Assembly: GCF_036227485.1 (NCBI RefSeq) | Contig: NZ_CP109479.1 | Location: 806,001 to 870,000 of the forward strand | Source of the DNA: Streptomyces sp. NBC_01451 | Lineage (GTDB): Bacteria; Actinomycetota; Actinomycetes; Streptomycetales; Streptomycetaceae | Length of the DNA: 64,000 nucleotides | Reading direction: 5' to 3' | Shown here: piece after piece, positions 25,179-34,454 of the stretch | Layout: each line of letters begins with the position of its first letter | How positions within the stretch are numbered: position 1 is the first letter of the stretch | Notes under the pieces: generated by a model | Told to the model about the DNA's origin: nothing | The model's database searches: none | The model's input: only the letters and a program-made list of their open reading frames with translations | Translations under genes and position numbers: made by a program

Positions 25179-26210
25179 TCAGCGCGCCGACAGACTGGAG
25201 CGGCGCACGACCAGCTCCGGCTGGAGGACGACCCTGCGGTGGGAGTGCCGCCTCCCGCCCATCTCCGCCTCCGTCTCGGTCTCCTCCAGGAGGAGTTCCG
25301 CGGCCAGGGCACCCATGGTCACGGCGGGCTGGCGGACGGAGGTCAGCGGGACGGCCGCGGCGGCGGCGAACTCGATGTCGTCGTAGCCGACGATCGCGAG
25401 GTCGTCGGGGACGCCGACACCGGCCGCGTACATGGCCTGCAGGACGCCGAGGGCGAGCAGGTCGTTGGCGCAGAAGACGGCGGTCGGGCGGTCGGCGAGG
25501 CCCAGGAGGCGGGCGCCCGCGTCCCGGCCCGCGGCGACGTCGAGGCGCTCGGTGGGCAGCTCGCGCAGCGCCGTGGGGCTGAGGCCGGCCTCGGCGAGCG
25601 CGTTCATGGCGCCCGTGCGGCGGTCGCGCACCTGGTTGAAACTGGGCGGTCCGCTGACGTACGCGATGGAGCGGTGTCCGGCGTCGACGAGATGGCGTAC
25701 GGCCAGTGCGCCGCCCGCGACGTCGTCCACGGACACCGAGCACTCGGTGGTGCCCTCGGCGACCCGGTCGACGAGGACGAAGGGGATGCCGTGCCGGCGG
25801 AACGACTCGATGTTGCGGCCGGTGGCGTCGGCCGGGGTGAGCAGCACTCCGCGCACCCGCTGCTCGGCGAAGAGCGACAGGTAGTCGGCCTCCTCACCGG
25901 CGCTCTGCGCGCTGTTGCAGACCATCACACCGAGCCCGGCGTCCCGCGCGGCCCGCTCGGCACCGCGTGCCACGTCCACGAAGAAGGGGTTGCCCATGTC
26001 GAGGACGAGCAACCCCATGATCCGGCTGCGCCCGGCGCGCAGCTGACGGGCCGACTCGCTGCGGACGTAACCGAGGCGGTCGATCGCGGACAGCACACGG
26101 GCCCGGGTCTCGGTGGCGACCGAGTCCGGGCGGTTGATGACGTTCGAGACCGTACCGACGGAGACTCCGGCAGCGCGTGCGACGTCCTTGATACCCACCG
26201 GCTGGGCCAT
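25179..26210 (-). CDS. LacI family regulator of the rhamnose locus
   Basis: 343 residues. The N-terminal LacI helix-turn-helix is IKDVARAAGVSVGTVSNVINRPD, about residues 7-29, with the hinge ATETRARVLSAIDRLGYV. A periplasmic-binding-like effector domain follows. It is the last gene of the leftward rhamnose arm and is 91 bp from the BNR-4 gene. LacI-type operators lie at the two divergent rhamnose promoters (32905-32916 and 33071-33082). The effector is therefore likely rhamnose or a catabolite of it (inference from context). Its own RBS is CTGGAGG. Confidence 0.92.
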   Translation of the reverse strand: MAQPVGIKDVARAAGVSVGTVSNVINRPDSVATETRARVLSAIDRLGYVRSESARQLRAGRSRIMGLLVLDMGNPFFVDVARGAERAARDAGLGVMVCNSAQSAGEEADYLSLFAEQRVRGVLLTPADATGRNIESFRRHGIPFVLVDRVAEGTTECSVSVDDVAGGALAVRHLVDAGHRSIAYVSGPPSFNQVRDRRTGAMNALAEAGLSPTALRELPTERLDVAAGRDAGARLLGLADRPTAVFCANDLLALGVLQAMYAAGVGVPDDLAIVGYDDIEFAAAAAVPLTSVRQPAVTMGALAAELLLEETETEAEMGGRRHSHRRVVLQPELVVRRSSLSAR

Positions 26211-26301
26211 CAGGCGGGGACCTCCAGGGAAACGTGCGGTGGCGGGCAGACCTTTACATTAGCGGCCTGCCCGGCCTTGACTAATCCGCTGATCATTCCG
26301 G

Positions 26302-27726
26302 TCACGTGGGAAGCCGGAAGTCGACGACATGGAGCGCCGAGGGGGTCGTACCGCTCGACGTCTCCTGGTAGAGAACCGAAAGGACGTTGTCCTGGGCTAT
26401 TCGCGTCTCGTCGACGACGACCTCACCGAAGGCGGTCAGACCGCTGCCGTCGAACAGCACCGTCCAGTCGGTGTACCCGGAGGACTTCGAGGCGCCGGCT
26501 ATCCGCCCGAACGGGAAGATCGCGTAGGCGTTGTCGTACTTGTCGAGGACCAGCTTGGTGCGCTGGCTGGAGTTGAGCGGGACCGGGATCTCGGTCTTCT
26601 GCCAGGTGCCCGCGGAGTTCTTGCGCAGGTGGAAGGCGCGCCCGTTGGCGGTGCGGTTGGTGACGTAGTTGGTGGTGCACTGGCCGAAGCGGCCGGGGAC
26701 GTAGCTGATGATCGCGTGCGGCAGGCCGGACGAGTCGGTGAACTGGCTCTCCTGGTTCATCAGGGAGTGGTCCGGGTTCAGCGCGTCGACCACCAGGCCG
26801 CTGTCGGTGACCGCGACCTTGTCGGAGGCGCCGGTGGTGCCGACGAGGGTGCCCGCGTTGTTGCGCCAGGTGCGGCCCCGGTCGTCGGAGTAGACGTAAC
26901 CGGTGTCGTGGTTGGTGATGCCGCCGCTGTTGCACATGACGGCGCCGTTCTGCTCGCGCCAGGTGAAGAACGAGTGCAGGCGGCCGTTCTTGTCGTAGTC
27001 GATGCCGTGCAGGTACATGTTGCGGACCGTCGACGAGCCGTGCTCGCTGGTGTACGTGCCGGTGGAGCTGGTCCACTCGCCGAGGCTGGTCCAGGATGTG
27101 CCGTCGTACTCGGCGAGCGCGTTGCGGCCGTTGCCGGAGATGCCGACGCGGTAGCTGAGCTGGAGCTTTCCCTCGGGCGTCGAGACGAACTGCGGGTATG
27201 TGAACTGCGTGGTGAGCGCGAGTCCGTCGAGCGTCGACTGGGGTGTGCCGAAGCGGGACGCGATCCAGCTGAGCCCGGACGGGTTGTCCATCAGCCCGGC
27301 CACCGACTTGACGTAGGTGAAGCCGTCGCTGTGCGAGTCCATGTTGAGGTGGAGGCGGCCATCGGTCTTGGAGACACCCATGGAGATGACGTTGTGCGAG
27401 TCGCTGGACTTGAGGGTGTGCCCCACCTGGACCGTCGACCAGGTGGTGCCGCCCAGGACGCGGCGGCCGACGACGGCGTTCTTGTCGGCGGTGTACCAGA
27501 CCGCGTACTGGTAGCCCTTGTAGGTCAGCAGACCGTTCTTCTGGAACGAGTTGTTGTTGACCAGCCCGTCGTACGACACGAAGAAGACGGCCTGGGAGTC
27601 GAGCGTGGTGTTGCCGGTCTGGGTGACCGAGGGGCCGGGGTCGGCGGCGCGGGCACTGCCGACGGCGAAGGCGGGGGTCACCACGGCGCCGGCGAGGGCG
27701 GCGCCCAGCAACGTACGTCTTTTCAT
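26302..27726 (-). CDS. Secreted BNR-4 repeat protein, rhamnose-glucuronate lyase-like (PL42-like)
   Basis: 474 residues beginning with a Tat-type signal: RRTLLGAALAGAVV, ending near SARAADPG. The mature part has BNR-4-like beta-propeller text (YVYSDDRGRTWRNNAG, NMDSHSDGF, YPQFVSTPEGKLQLSYRVG). Proteins of this type include the L-rhamnose-alpha-1,4-D-glucuronate lyases that strip terminal rhamnose from gum arabic. That role fits its place in a rhamnose uptake operon: it would free rhamnosides outside the cell. The lyase assignment is an inference from family resemblance and context, and catalytic residues were not confirmed. Confidence 0.75.
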   Translation of the reverse strand: MKRRTLLGAALAGAVVTPAFAVGSARAADPGPSVTQTGNTTLDSQAVFFVSYDGLVNNNSFQKNGLLTYKGYQYAVWYTADKNAVVGRRVLGGTTWSTVQVGHTLKSSDSHNVISMGVSKTDGRLHLNMDSHSDGFTYVKSVAGLMDNPSGLSWIASRFGTPQSTLDGLALTTQFTYPQFVSTPEGKLQLSYRVGISGNGRNALAEYDGTSWTSLGEWTSSTGTYTSEHGSSTVRNMYLHGIDYDKNGRLHSFFTWREQNGAVMCNSGGITNHDTGYVYSDDRGRTWRNNAGTLVGTTGASDKVAVTDSGLVVDALNPDHSLMNQESQFTDSSGLPHAIISYVPGRFGQCTTNYVTNRTANGRAFHLRKNSAGTWQKTEIPVPLNSSQRTKLVLDKYDNAYAIFPFGRIAGASKSSGYTDWTVLFDGSGLTAFGEVVVDETRIAQDNVLSVLYQETSSGTTPSALHVVDFRLPT

Positions 27727-27795
27727 CTCGGGGACTCCGTTGTCTTGCGAAATGAGCGGAAGGACGGGAGTGGGGGGAGGGGACGAGCGGGGTGA

Positions 27796-28116
27796 TCAGG
27801 CGAGGTGGAACACCTCGGTGAGGGGCTTCATGGCCTCGTCGGGACGGGCGCCGTCCAGCGATTCGAAGAACGGCGCCATCTCCGTCTGCCAGCGGGCGTT
27901 GACCTCCGCTGCTTCCATGCCGGCCTGGGCGGCGGCGAAGTCCTCGGTCTCCAGGTAGCCGACCAGCAGGCCGTCCTCGCGCAGGAAGAGCGAGTAGTTG
28001 TGCCAGCCGGTGGCCGAGAGCGCGTCGAGCATCTCGGGCCACACGGCGGCGTGCCGCTCGCGGTACTCGTCGAGGCGGTCCGCCCGGACCTTCAGCAGAA
28101 AGCACACGCGTTGCAT
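27796..28116 (-). CDS. rhaM: L-rhamnose mutarotase
   Basis: 106 residues, the normal RhaM length. It interconverts alpha- and beta-L-rhamnopyranose so that the isomerase receives the right anomer. Visible family text: MQRVCFLLKVRADRLDEYRERHAAVWPEML with the conserved catalytic His22, NYSLFLREDGLLVGYLE, and MAPFFESL near the end. The frame is open far upstream into rhaS, but the ATG at 28116 is right; it lies 17 bp after the rhaS stop with GGGGG before it. It is part of the leftward rhaT-rhaP-rhaQ-rhaS-rhaM unit. Confidence 0.93.
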   Translation of the reverse strand: MQRVCFLLKVRADRLDEYRERHAAVWPEMLDALSATGWHNYSLFLREDGLLVGYLETEDFAAAQAGMEAAEVNARWQTEMAPFFESLDGARPDEAMKPLTEVFHLA

Positions 28117-28133
28117 CAACAGCCCCCGGCCAA

Positions 28134-29216
28134 TCAGAAGTTGAACTGGTCGATGTTGTCCTTGGTGAACACGGTCGGCTTGCCGAGGCTGATCACGCTG
28201 TCCTTGCCGATGGTGTACGAGCCCATGTCGCCGGCCGTGAAGGTCTCGCCCTCCTTGCCGGTGATCTGCCCCGAGACCAGCGCGACGGCGGTGTAGGCGG
28301 CCAGCGCGCCGAGCTTCGCCGGGTCCCACAGCTCGAAGCCCTCGACGGTGCCGTTCTTGACGTACTTGCGCATGTCGTTGGGGGTGCCGAGGCCGGTCAG
28401 CTTGACCTTGCCCTTGTACTTCGAGCCGGACAGGTACTGGGCGGCGGCCTTGATGCCGACGGTGGTCGGGGAGATGATCCCCTTCAGGTTCGGGTACTCC
28501 TGGAGGAGGCCCTGGGTCTGCTGGAAGGACTGCTGGGCGTCGTCGTTGCCGTACGCGACCTTGACGAGCTTGATGTCCTTGTACTTCGGGTCCGCGAGCT
28601 CCTTCTTCATGAAGTCGATCCAGATGTTCTGGTTCGTCGCGGTCTGGGCGGCGGACAGGATCGCGATCTCGCCCTTGTAGCCGATCTGCTCGGCGAGCAG
28701 CTGCACCTCGGTACGGCCCAGGTCCTCGGCGCTGGCCTGCGAGACGGCGGCGTTGCGGCAGTCCGTCTTGGTGTCCGAGTCGTAGGTGACGACCTTGATG
28801 TCGTTCTTCATGGCCTGCTTGAGCGCGGTGCACAGCGCGCCCGGGTCCTGCGCGGACACGGCGATCGCGTCGACCTGCTGCTGGGTGAGCGTGTTGACGT
28901 AGGAGACCTGGCCGGAGGTGTCGGTGGCGCTGCTGGGGCCGACCTCCTTGTAACTGGAGCCCAGCGCCTTCAGCACGGTCTCGCCGCCCTTGTCGGCGGA
29001 GGTGAAGTACGGGTTGTTGACCGCCTTCGGCAGGAAGCCGACGGTCAGGCCCTTCTTGATGGCCGCGTTCGGGTCGGCCTTGCCGGTCGCGGCGGCCGAG
29101 GCACCCTCGTCCTTGACGTCGTTCTTCGTGGTGCCGCCACAGGCGGTGAGCGCCAGAGCGAGCGAGGTGGCCGCGGCGAGAGCCGCGGAGGCACGGCGGA
29201 CGGATGACTTGCGCAT
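28134..29216 (-). CDS. rhaS: Rhamnose ABC transporter substrate-binding lipoprotein
   Basis: 360 residues. The signal peptide ends in a lipobox (LALALTACGG), so the mature protein is lipid-anchored outside the membrane. The rest is a sugar-binding periplasmic-binding-protein fold of the rhamnose/ribose type (PNAAIKKGLTVGFLPKAVNNPYF, VDAIAVSAQDPGALC, LTGLGTPNDMRKYVKNGTV). It captures rhamnose for RhaPQ-RhaT. It lies 101 bp downstream of rhaQ; a copy of a ~54-bp hairpin repeat sits in that gap and may tune its mRNA level separately. Confidence 0.95.
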   Translation of the reverse strand: MRKSSVRRASAALAAATSLALALTACGGTTKNDVKDEGASAAATGKADPNAAIKKGLTVGFLPKAVNNPYFTSADKGGETVLKALGSSYKEVGPSSATDTSGQVSYVNTLTQQQVDAIAVSAQDPGALCTALKQAMKNDIKVVTYDSDTKTDCRNAAVSQASAEDLGRTEVQLLAEQIGYKGEIAILSAAQTATNQNIWIDFMKKELADPKYKDIKLVKVAYGNDDAQQSFQQTQGLLQEYPNLKGIISPTTVGIKAAAQYLSGSKYKGKVKLTGLGTPNDMRKYVKNGTVEGFELWDPAKLGALAAYTAVALVSGQITGKEGETFTAGDMGSYTIGKDSVISLGKPTVFTKDNIDQFNF

Positions 29217-29233
29217 GAGGGTTCCTTAGAACA

Positions 29234-29287
29234 GAGGGTGAGGAGGAGCGCCCCCTTCAGGGGGCGCCGGGAACTGCGCGACCAGCC
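29234..29287 (-). repeat. Dispersed hairpin repeat, copy 1 (rhaQ-rhaS gap)
   Basis: Read on the minus strand this is nearly identical to 34372-34423. The hairpin stem is GCGCCCCC (29248-29255) with GGGGGCGC (29260-29267). The wording (CGCAGTTCC...GCGCCCC...GGGGCGC) is a recurrent streptomycete intergenic element as far as I recall. It may act as a partial terminator or 3'-end stabiliser inside the operon. Confidence 0.75.
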
Positions 29288-29317
29288 GGAGCGGGCCCGC
29301 AGCGATCGAACGACCTG

Positions 29318-30313
29318 CTACGTCAGCCTTTGCGAGGCCCTGGCCAGCGAGACCTGCCGAGCGACCCGAGGTCCGAGCACGGACAGCACGAGCAGAATGC
29401 CGGTGACCACGATCTGCGACTGGGCCGAGACGTCCTGCAGGCTCATCACGTTCTGCAGCGCACCGAGCAGGAAGACTCCCGCGATCGCGCCGCCGAGCGT
29501 GCCCTTGCCTCCGTCGAAGTCGATGCCACCGAGCAACACGGCGGCGATGACGGAGAGTTCGAGGCCGGTCGCGTTGTCATAGCGGGCGCTGGCGTAGTGC
29601 AGCGCCCAGAAGATCCCGGTGAGGGAGGCGGTGAGACCGGTCACCGCGAACAGGATCAGCTTCTGCCGCTTGACCCGGAGGCCGGCGAAGCGGGCCGCCT
29701 CCTCGTTCGCGCCGATCGCGAACAGCGAGCGGCCGAACGGGGTGGCGTGCAGCACGACCACGGCGATCGCGAGAAGCACGAGGAAGGGCAGCAGGGCGTA
29801 CGGGATGAAGGTGTCCCCGATGCGTCCGGCCGCGAAGTCCAGGTACTGGGTGGGGAAGTCGGTCACCGCGTCGGAGCCGAGCACGATCTGTGCGATGCCC
29901 CGGTAGGCGGCCATGGTGCCGATGGTGACGGCGAGGGAGGGCAGACCGAGCCGGGTGACGAGCAGCCCGTTGACCAGCCCGCAGACCACTCCGAGGAGCA
30001 GACAGATCGGGATGATCATCTCGATGGTCAGGCCCTGGTTCCACAGGGCACCCATCACCGCACCGGAGAGTCCCGCGGTGGAGGCGACGGACAGATCGAT
30101 CTCGCCGGAGACGACGAGAAGGGTCATGGGGAGCGCGACGAGCGCGATCGGGAGGGTGTTGCCGATCAGGAAGGACAGGTTGAGCCCGTTGCCGAACCCG
30201 TCCACGAACCCGAAGGACAGCAGCAGGACGACGACGAGGAGGACGCCGACGGCGGAATCCCACCTTTTCAGGGAGGCCCCGCGGATGGCGCGCGCGAGTG
30301 ACGAGTCAGCCAT
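29318..30313 (-). CDS. rhaQ: Rhamnose ABC transporter permease
   Basis: 331-residue membrane permease of the branched-chain/ribose type. Eight or more hydrophobic segments are visible, with the family motif GEIDLSVASTAGLSGAVMG near residue 70 and the conserved ATPase-contacting loop GANEEAARFAGLRVKRQKL near 225. It forms the channel with RhaP. Its ATG overlaps the end of rhaP by 8 bases, so the two are translationally coupled. Confidence 0.93.
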   Translation of the reverse strand: MADSSLARAIRGASLKRWDSAVGVLLVVVLLLSFGFVDGFGNGLNLSFLIGNTLPIALVALPMTLLVVSGEIDLSVASTAGLSGAVMGALWNQGLTIEMIIPICLLLGVVCGLVNGLLVTRLGLPSLAVTIGTMAAYRGIAQIVLGSDAVTDFPTQYLDFAAGRIGDTFIPYALLPFLVLLAIAVVVLHATPFGRSLFAIGANEEAARFAGLRVKRQKLILFAVTGLTASLTGIFWALHYASARYDNATGLELSVIAAVLLGGIDFDGGKGTLGGAIAGVFLLGALQNVMSLQDVSAQSQIVVTGILLVLSVLGPRVARQVSLARASQRLT

Positions 30314-31346
30314 GGCGGGCGTTCCTCTTCTTCAGTGCGGACGCCACGCGCAGGGCGACGATCCGGTCGACCGCGATGGCGAGGATGAGCAGGATGCCGT
30401 TGATGGCCATGACCCACACCGAGCTGACGCCGAGGGCGGGCAGCACGCTGTTGATGGAGGTCAGCAGCAGGGCGCCGAGCGCGGCCCCGTAGACGCTGCC
30501 CGAGCCGCCGGTGAAGACGACACCGCCGACGACGACCGCGCTGACGACGGTGAGTTCGTAGCCGTTGCCCGTGCTGGAGTCGACGTTGCCGAACCGTGCG
30601 AGGTAGAGCGCGCCCGCGAGTCCGGCGAGGGCGCCGCAGAAGGTGTACGCGGTGAGGATCCGCTTGCGTACGGGGATACCGGCGAGCCGGGCGGCCTCGG
30701 GGTTGGAGCCGAGGGCGTACAGCTCACGGCCGCTGCCGAACTGCTTGAGGTAGTAGGCGGTGGCGATGAGTACGGCGAGCGCGATCAGCGCGAGGTACGG
30801 GACCGCCGAGATGCCGCCGGAGCCGAAGTCGACGAATCCGTCCGGGAGGTCGGCCGCCGTGATCTGCCGGGAGCCGACCCAGATGGAGTCGATGCCGCGG
30901 ATGATGTAGAGCGTGCCGAGGGTGACGACGAGGGCGGGTACCTGCCCGAAGCTGACGAGCAGTCCGTTGAGGAGCCCGAAGCCGATGCCGAGGAGGACGG
31001 CCAGGGCGATGGCCACGACGGGGTTTCCGCCGTCCTGGAGGTAGAGGCCGGCGGCGAAGGCGCTGATGCCGAGCGTGGAGCCGACCGACAGGTCGACGTT
31101 GCGGGTGATGACCACCAGCGACTGGCCGGTGGCGACCAGGACCAGGATCGTCGCGTTCAGCAGCAGGTCCTTGATGCCCTGTTCGGACAGGAACTCGCTG
31201 TTGCCGGCCTGGGTGACGGCGATCATCACCAGGAAGACGACCAGGATGGCGAGTTCGCGCATCTTGAACACGCGGTCCACCAGGCGGGTGCCGCTGGACT
31301 TGGGCACCTCTGCGGCGGGGGCGGGATTGGGAGCGGTCACCGTCAT
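30306..31346 (-). CDS. rhaP: Rhamnose ABC transporter permease
   Basis: 346-residue permease paralogous to RhaQ. Motifs are [21 protein letters not shown] near residue 82 and the loop [19 protein letters not shown] near 222; a short cytoplasmic N-terminus precedes the first helix. The ATG at 31346 overlaps the stop of rhaT (ATGA, 31343-31346). The frame stays open upstream inside rhaT, but [13 protein letters not shown] is the natural start. Confidence 0.93.
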   Translation of the reverse strand: MTVTAPNPAPAAEVPKSSGTRLVDRVFKMRELAILVVFLVMIAVTQAGNSEFLSEQGIKDLLLNATILVLVATGQSLVVITRNVDLSVGSTLGISAFAAGLYLQDGGNPVVAIALAVLLGIGFGLLNGLLVSFGQVPALVVTLGTLYIIRGIDSIWVGSRQITAADLPDGFVDFGSGGISAVPYLALIALAVLIATAYYLKQFGSGRELYALGSNPEAARLAGIPVRKRILTAYTFCGALAGLAGALYLARFGNVDSSTGNGYELTVVSAVVVGGVVFTGGSGSVYGAALGALLLTSINSVLPALGVSSVWVMAINGILLILAIAVDRIVALRVASALKKRNARHG

Positions 31347-32860
31347 GCGGCGGCCCTCCCGGTGGCTGCGGCCATCACCGTTTCCTCGGTTGCTTCGGAG
31401 CGCGGGATCTCGGCGGCGAGGCGGCCCTCGTGCATCACGAGCACGCGGTCGGCCATGCCGAGGATCTCGGGCAGGTCGGAGGAGATCATCAGCACGGCCA
31501 CACCGTCGGCGGCCAGCTCGCTGAGCAGGCGGTGCACCTCGGCCTTGGTGCCGACGTCGATGCCGCGGGTCGGCTCGTCGACGATCAGCACCCTGGGGCC
31601 GGTGGCGAGCCACTTGGCCAGGACGACCTTCTGCTGGTTGCCGCCGGACAGCGTGTTGACGGTGTCGGCGATGCGGGCGTACTTCACCTGGAGCTTGACG
31701 GCCCAGTCGAGGGAGCGGCTGCGCTCGGCGCCCCGGTCCATCAGTCCGCCCCTGACGGTCGTCCGCAGGCCGGTCAGGCCGATGTTCCGCTCGATGGACA
31801 TGTCCATCACCAGGCCCTGGGCGCGCCGGTCCTCGGGGACGAGGGCGAGCCCGGCGGCCATGGCCGTGGAGGGTGCTCCGTTCGTCAGCAGGGTGCCGTC
31901 CACCTCGACCTCGCCGGCGTCCCAACGGTCGATGCCGAAGACGGCCCGGGCCACCTCGGTGCGGCCGGCGCCGACGAGTCCGGCGAGGCCCACGATCTCG
32001 CCGTGGCGGACCTCGAAGGAGACGTCGGTGAAGACGCCCTCGCGGGTCAGCCGGCGCACGCTGAGCGCGACCTCGCCGGCCTCGACGTCCTGCTTGGGGT
32101 AGAGCTCGTCGAGGTCGCGGCCGACCATCCGGCGTACGAGGTCGTCCTCCGTCATGCCCTCCAGCGGCTCGCTGGCGATCCAGGCGCCGTCGCGGAGGGT
32201 CGTCACCTGCTGGCAGATCTTGAAGATCTCCTCCAGCCGGTGCGAGATGAACAGCACGGCGGCGCCCTGTTCGCGCAGGGTGCGAACGACGCCGAAGAGA
32301 CGGGCGACCTCGCTGCCGGTGAGGGCCGCGGTCGGCTCGTCCATGATCAGGACGCGGGCGTCGAAGGAGAGCGCCTTGGCGATCTCGACGATCTGCTGGT
32401 CCGCGATGGACAGGCCGCGTGCGGGGCGGTCGGGGTCGAGTTCGACGCCGAGCCGCCGCATCAGCGCGGCGGTCGCCGCGTGGGTGGCCTTGTGGTCGAT
32501 CCGGCCGAGGGCGCGCCGGGGCTGGCGGCCCATGAAGATGTTCTCGGCGATCGACAGGTCCGGGAAGAGCGTGGGCTCCTGGTAGATCACGGCGATACCG
32601 GCGTCCCGGGCGTCGCCGGGACCGTGGAAGACGACGGGCGCGCCGTCGAGCAGCACCTGGCCGGCGTCCGGTCGGTGCACGCCGGCGAGCGTCTTGATGA
32701 GGGTCGACTTGCCGGCGCCGTTCTCACCGGCGAGTGCGTGCACCTCGCCGGGAAACAGCTCCATGGAGACGTCCCGCAGGGCACGCACCGCACCGAAGGA
32801 CTTCGAGATGTCCTTGAGTGCCAGCACAGGGGCCGGCCCCGGGTCGGACGGGTGGGTCAT
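31343..32860 (-). CDS. rhaT: Rhamnose ABC transporter ATP-binding protein
   Basis: 505 residues with two tandem ABC domains as in RbsA/XylG. Domain 1 has Walker [10 protein letters not shown], signature LSIADQQ and Walker [10 protein letters not shown]. Domain 2 has a degenerate Walker A ([10 protein letters not shown]), signature [15 protein letters not shown] and Walker [11 protein letters not shown], so it probably hydrolyses ATP poorly, as is normal for this class. It is the first gene of the leftward rhamnose transport operon. GAGGAG lies 5 bases before the ATG. Confidence 0.95.
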   Translation of the reverse strand: MTHPSDPGPAPVLALKDISKSFGAVRALRDVSMELFPGEVHALAGENGAGKSTLIKTLAGVHRPDAGQVLLDGAPVVFHGPGDARDAGIAVIYQEPTLFPDLSIAENIFMGRQPRRALGRIDHKATHAATAALMRRLGVELDPDRPARGLSIADQQIVEIAKALSFDARVLIMDEPTAALTGSEVARLFGVVRTLREQGAAVLFISHRLEEIFKICQQVTTLRDGAWIASEPLEGMTEDDLVRRMVGRDLDELYPKQDVEAGEVALSVRRLTREGVFTDVSFEVRHGEIVGLAGLVGAGRTEVARAVFGIDRWDAGEVEVDGTLLTNGAPSTAMAAGLALVPEDRRAQGLVMDMSIERNIGLTGLRTTVRGGLMDRGAERSRSLDWAVKLQVKYARIADTVNTLSGGNQQKVVLAKWLATGPRVLIVDEPTRGIDVGTKAEVHRLLSELAADGVAVLMISSDLPEILGMADRVLVMHEGRLAAEIPRSEATEETVMAAATGRAAA

Positions 32861-32904
32861 GAGGGCTCCTCGACGACGCCGGTGGGACTGGCCTCACGAC
32901 GTCG

Positions 32905-32916
32905 TGAAAGGTTTCA
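32905..32916. promoter_or_regulatory. LacI-type operator at the rhaT promoter
   Basis: TGAAAGGTTTCA is a 5-2-5 inverted repeat. It lies just downstream of a leftward promoter: -35 TTGACG (complement of 32955-32960), 18-bp spacer, -10 TAACGT (complement of 32931-32936). A repressor here would block the start of the rhaT operon. Confidence 0.75.
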
Positions 32917-33034
32917 ACTGGGTTGCCGGGACGTTAGACACGGGAGCCATGTCACGTCAATGGGTCCGTGTCGAAATTCTTTCGATAATTAAAGGTCACA
33001 GGCAAGTCACGGTAGGCCGAATCAGTCAGAGGGC

Positions 33035-33082
33035 TTGACACCCCTCCGGGGGGCTCATAGCTTCCCGTTCTGAATCGTTTCA
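33035..33082 (+). promoter_or_regulatory. rhaI promoter and LacI-type operator
   Basis: TTGACA (33035-33040), 17-bp spacer, TAGCTT (33058-33063). The expected start of transcription is near 33070, directly followed by the operator-like TGAATCGTTTCA (33071-33082), a CG-centred repeat of the same type as at 32905-32916. Confidence 0.78.
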
Positions 33083-33148
33083 TCAGATCGTCGTTCCGCG
33101 TGCTGATTACCAGCAGTCGTTCCGACCCGATGTCACAGGAGTCCTGAA

Positions 33149-34318
33149 GTGACCGAGCTCAGCGCGGTGAAGGCCGCTCTCAAGGCCCAGGCCATCGAAA
33201 CGCCGTCGTGGGCGTACGGGAACTCGGGGACCCGTTTCAAGGTGTTCGCCCAGCCCGGTGTGCCCCGCGACCCCTTCGAGAAGCTGGACGACGCCGCCCA
33301 GGTGCACGCCTTCACCGGAGTCGCGCCGACCGTCGCCCTGCACATTCCGTGGGACAAGGTCGAGGGCTCCGACGGATACACGAACCTCGCCAAGTACGCC
33401 GAGGAGCGCGGCCTGAAGCTGGGCGCGATCAACTCGAACACCTTCCAGGACGACGACTACAAGCTCGGCAGCATCTGCCACCCCGACGCGGTGGTGCGCC
33501 GCAAGGCGCTCGGCCATCTGCTCGAATGCGTCGACATCATGGACGCCACCGGGTCCAAGGACCTGAAGCTGTGGTTCGCCGACGGTACGAACTACCCCGG
33601 TCAGGACGACATCCGTGACCGGCAGGACCGGCTCTCCGAGGCCCTCGCCGCGGTGTACGAGCGGCTCGGCGACGACCAGCGGATGCTCCTTGAGTACAAG
33701 TTCTTCGAGCCGGCCTTCTACGCGACCGACGTCCCGGACTGGGGCACGGCGTACGCGCACTGCCTCAAGCTCGGCCCGAAGGCGCAGGTCGTTGTCGACA
33801 CCGGGCACCACGCGCCCGGAACCAACATCGAGTTCATCGTCGCGACACTGCTGCGCGAGGGGAAGCTCGGCGCGTTCGACTTCAACTCGCGGTTCTACGC
33901 GGACGACGACCTGATGGTCGGCTCGGCGGACCCGTTCCAGCTGTTCCGGATCATGTACGAGGTGATCCGGGGCGGGGGGTTGGTGCCCGAGGTCGCGTTC
34001 ATGCTGGACCAGTGCCACAACATCGAGGCGAAGATCCCGGCGATCATCCGCTCGGTGATGAACGTCCAGGAGGCGACGGCCAAGGCGCTCCTCGTCGACG
34101 CGTCGGCGCTGGGTGCCGCTCAGCGGGCCGGGGATGTGCTGGCCGCCAACGCGGTGCTGATGGACGCGTACAACACGGATGTGCGGCCGTTGCTGGTGGA
34201 GGTTCGGGAGGAGCTGGGGCTGGACGGGGATCCGATCGCGGCGTATGCCCGGTCCGGGTGGGGGGCGAAGATCGTTGCGGAGCGGGTCGGTGGGGAGCAG
34301 GCGGGGTGGGGAGCCTAG
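33149..34318 (+). CDS. rhaI: L-rhamnose isomerase
   Basis: 389 residues of the Pseudomonas/Bacillus-type RhaI (TIM barrel, distinct from E. coli RhaA). It converts L-rhamnose to L-rhamnulose using two metal ions. Visible metal-site and catalytic text: LLEYKFFEPAFYATDVPDWG (Glu ligand), VVVDTGHHAPGTN (Asp and His ligands), and FDFNSRFYADDDLMVGSADPF (Asp ligands). The start is GTG at 33149, 7 bases after AGGAG. It is the first gene of the rightward catabolic arm. Confidence 0.95.
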   Translation: MTELSAVKAALKAQAIETPSWAYGNSGTRFKVFAQPGVPRDPFEKLDDAAQVHAFTGVAPTVALHIPWDKVEGSDGYTNLAKYAEERGLKLGAINSNTFQDDDYKLGSICHPDAVVRRKALGHLLECVDIMDATGSKDLKLWFADGTNYPGQDDIRDRQDRLSEALAAVYERLGDDQRMLLEYKFFEPAFYATDVPDWGTAYAHCLKLGPKAQVVVDTGHHAPGTNIEFIVATLLREGKLGAFDFNSRFYADDDLMVGSADPFQLFRIMYEVIRGGGLVPEVAFMLDQCHNIEAKIPAIIRSVMNVQEATAKALLVDASALGAAQRAGDVLAANAVLMDAYNTDVRPLLVEVREELGLDGDPIAAYARSGWGAKIVAERVGGEQAGWGA

Positions 34319-34371
34319 GTTCTGGGTCTCGTCCGCCTGGTTCGGATCGTTGCAGGCTCTCCGTCGTCTGT

Positions 34372-34423
34372 GGCTGATCGCGCAGTTCCCCGCGCCCCTG
34401 AAAGGGCGCTCCTCCTCGCCCTC
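34372..34423 (+). repeat. Dispersed hairpin repeat, copy 2 (rhaI-rhaD gap)
   Basis: This ~52-bp stretch nearly matches the minus-strand text of 29234-29287. It has the same CGCAGTTCC lead, a GCGCCC/GGGCGC stem (34392-34397 with 34404-34409) and a CTCCTCCTC tail. Each arm of the rhamnose locus therefore carries one copy between two genes, oriented with transcription. Confidence 0.75.
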
Positions 34424-34454
34424 GTCGAAAACGTCACGTAAGGATTGATCTCGC

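Noticed and set aside
29330..30301. 323-codon plus-strand ORF
   Set aside because: Antisense shadow of the rhaQ permease.
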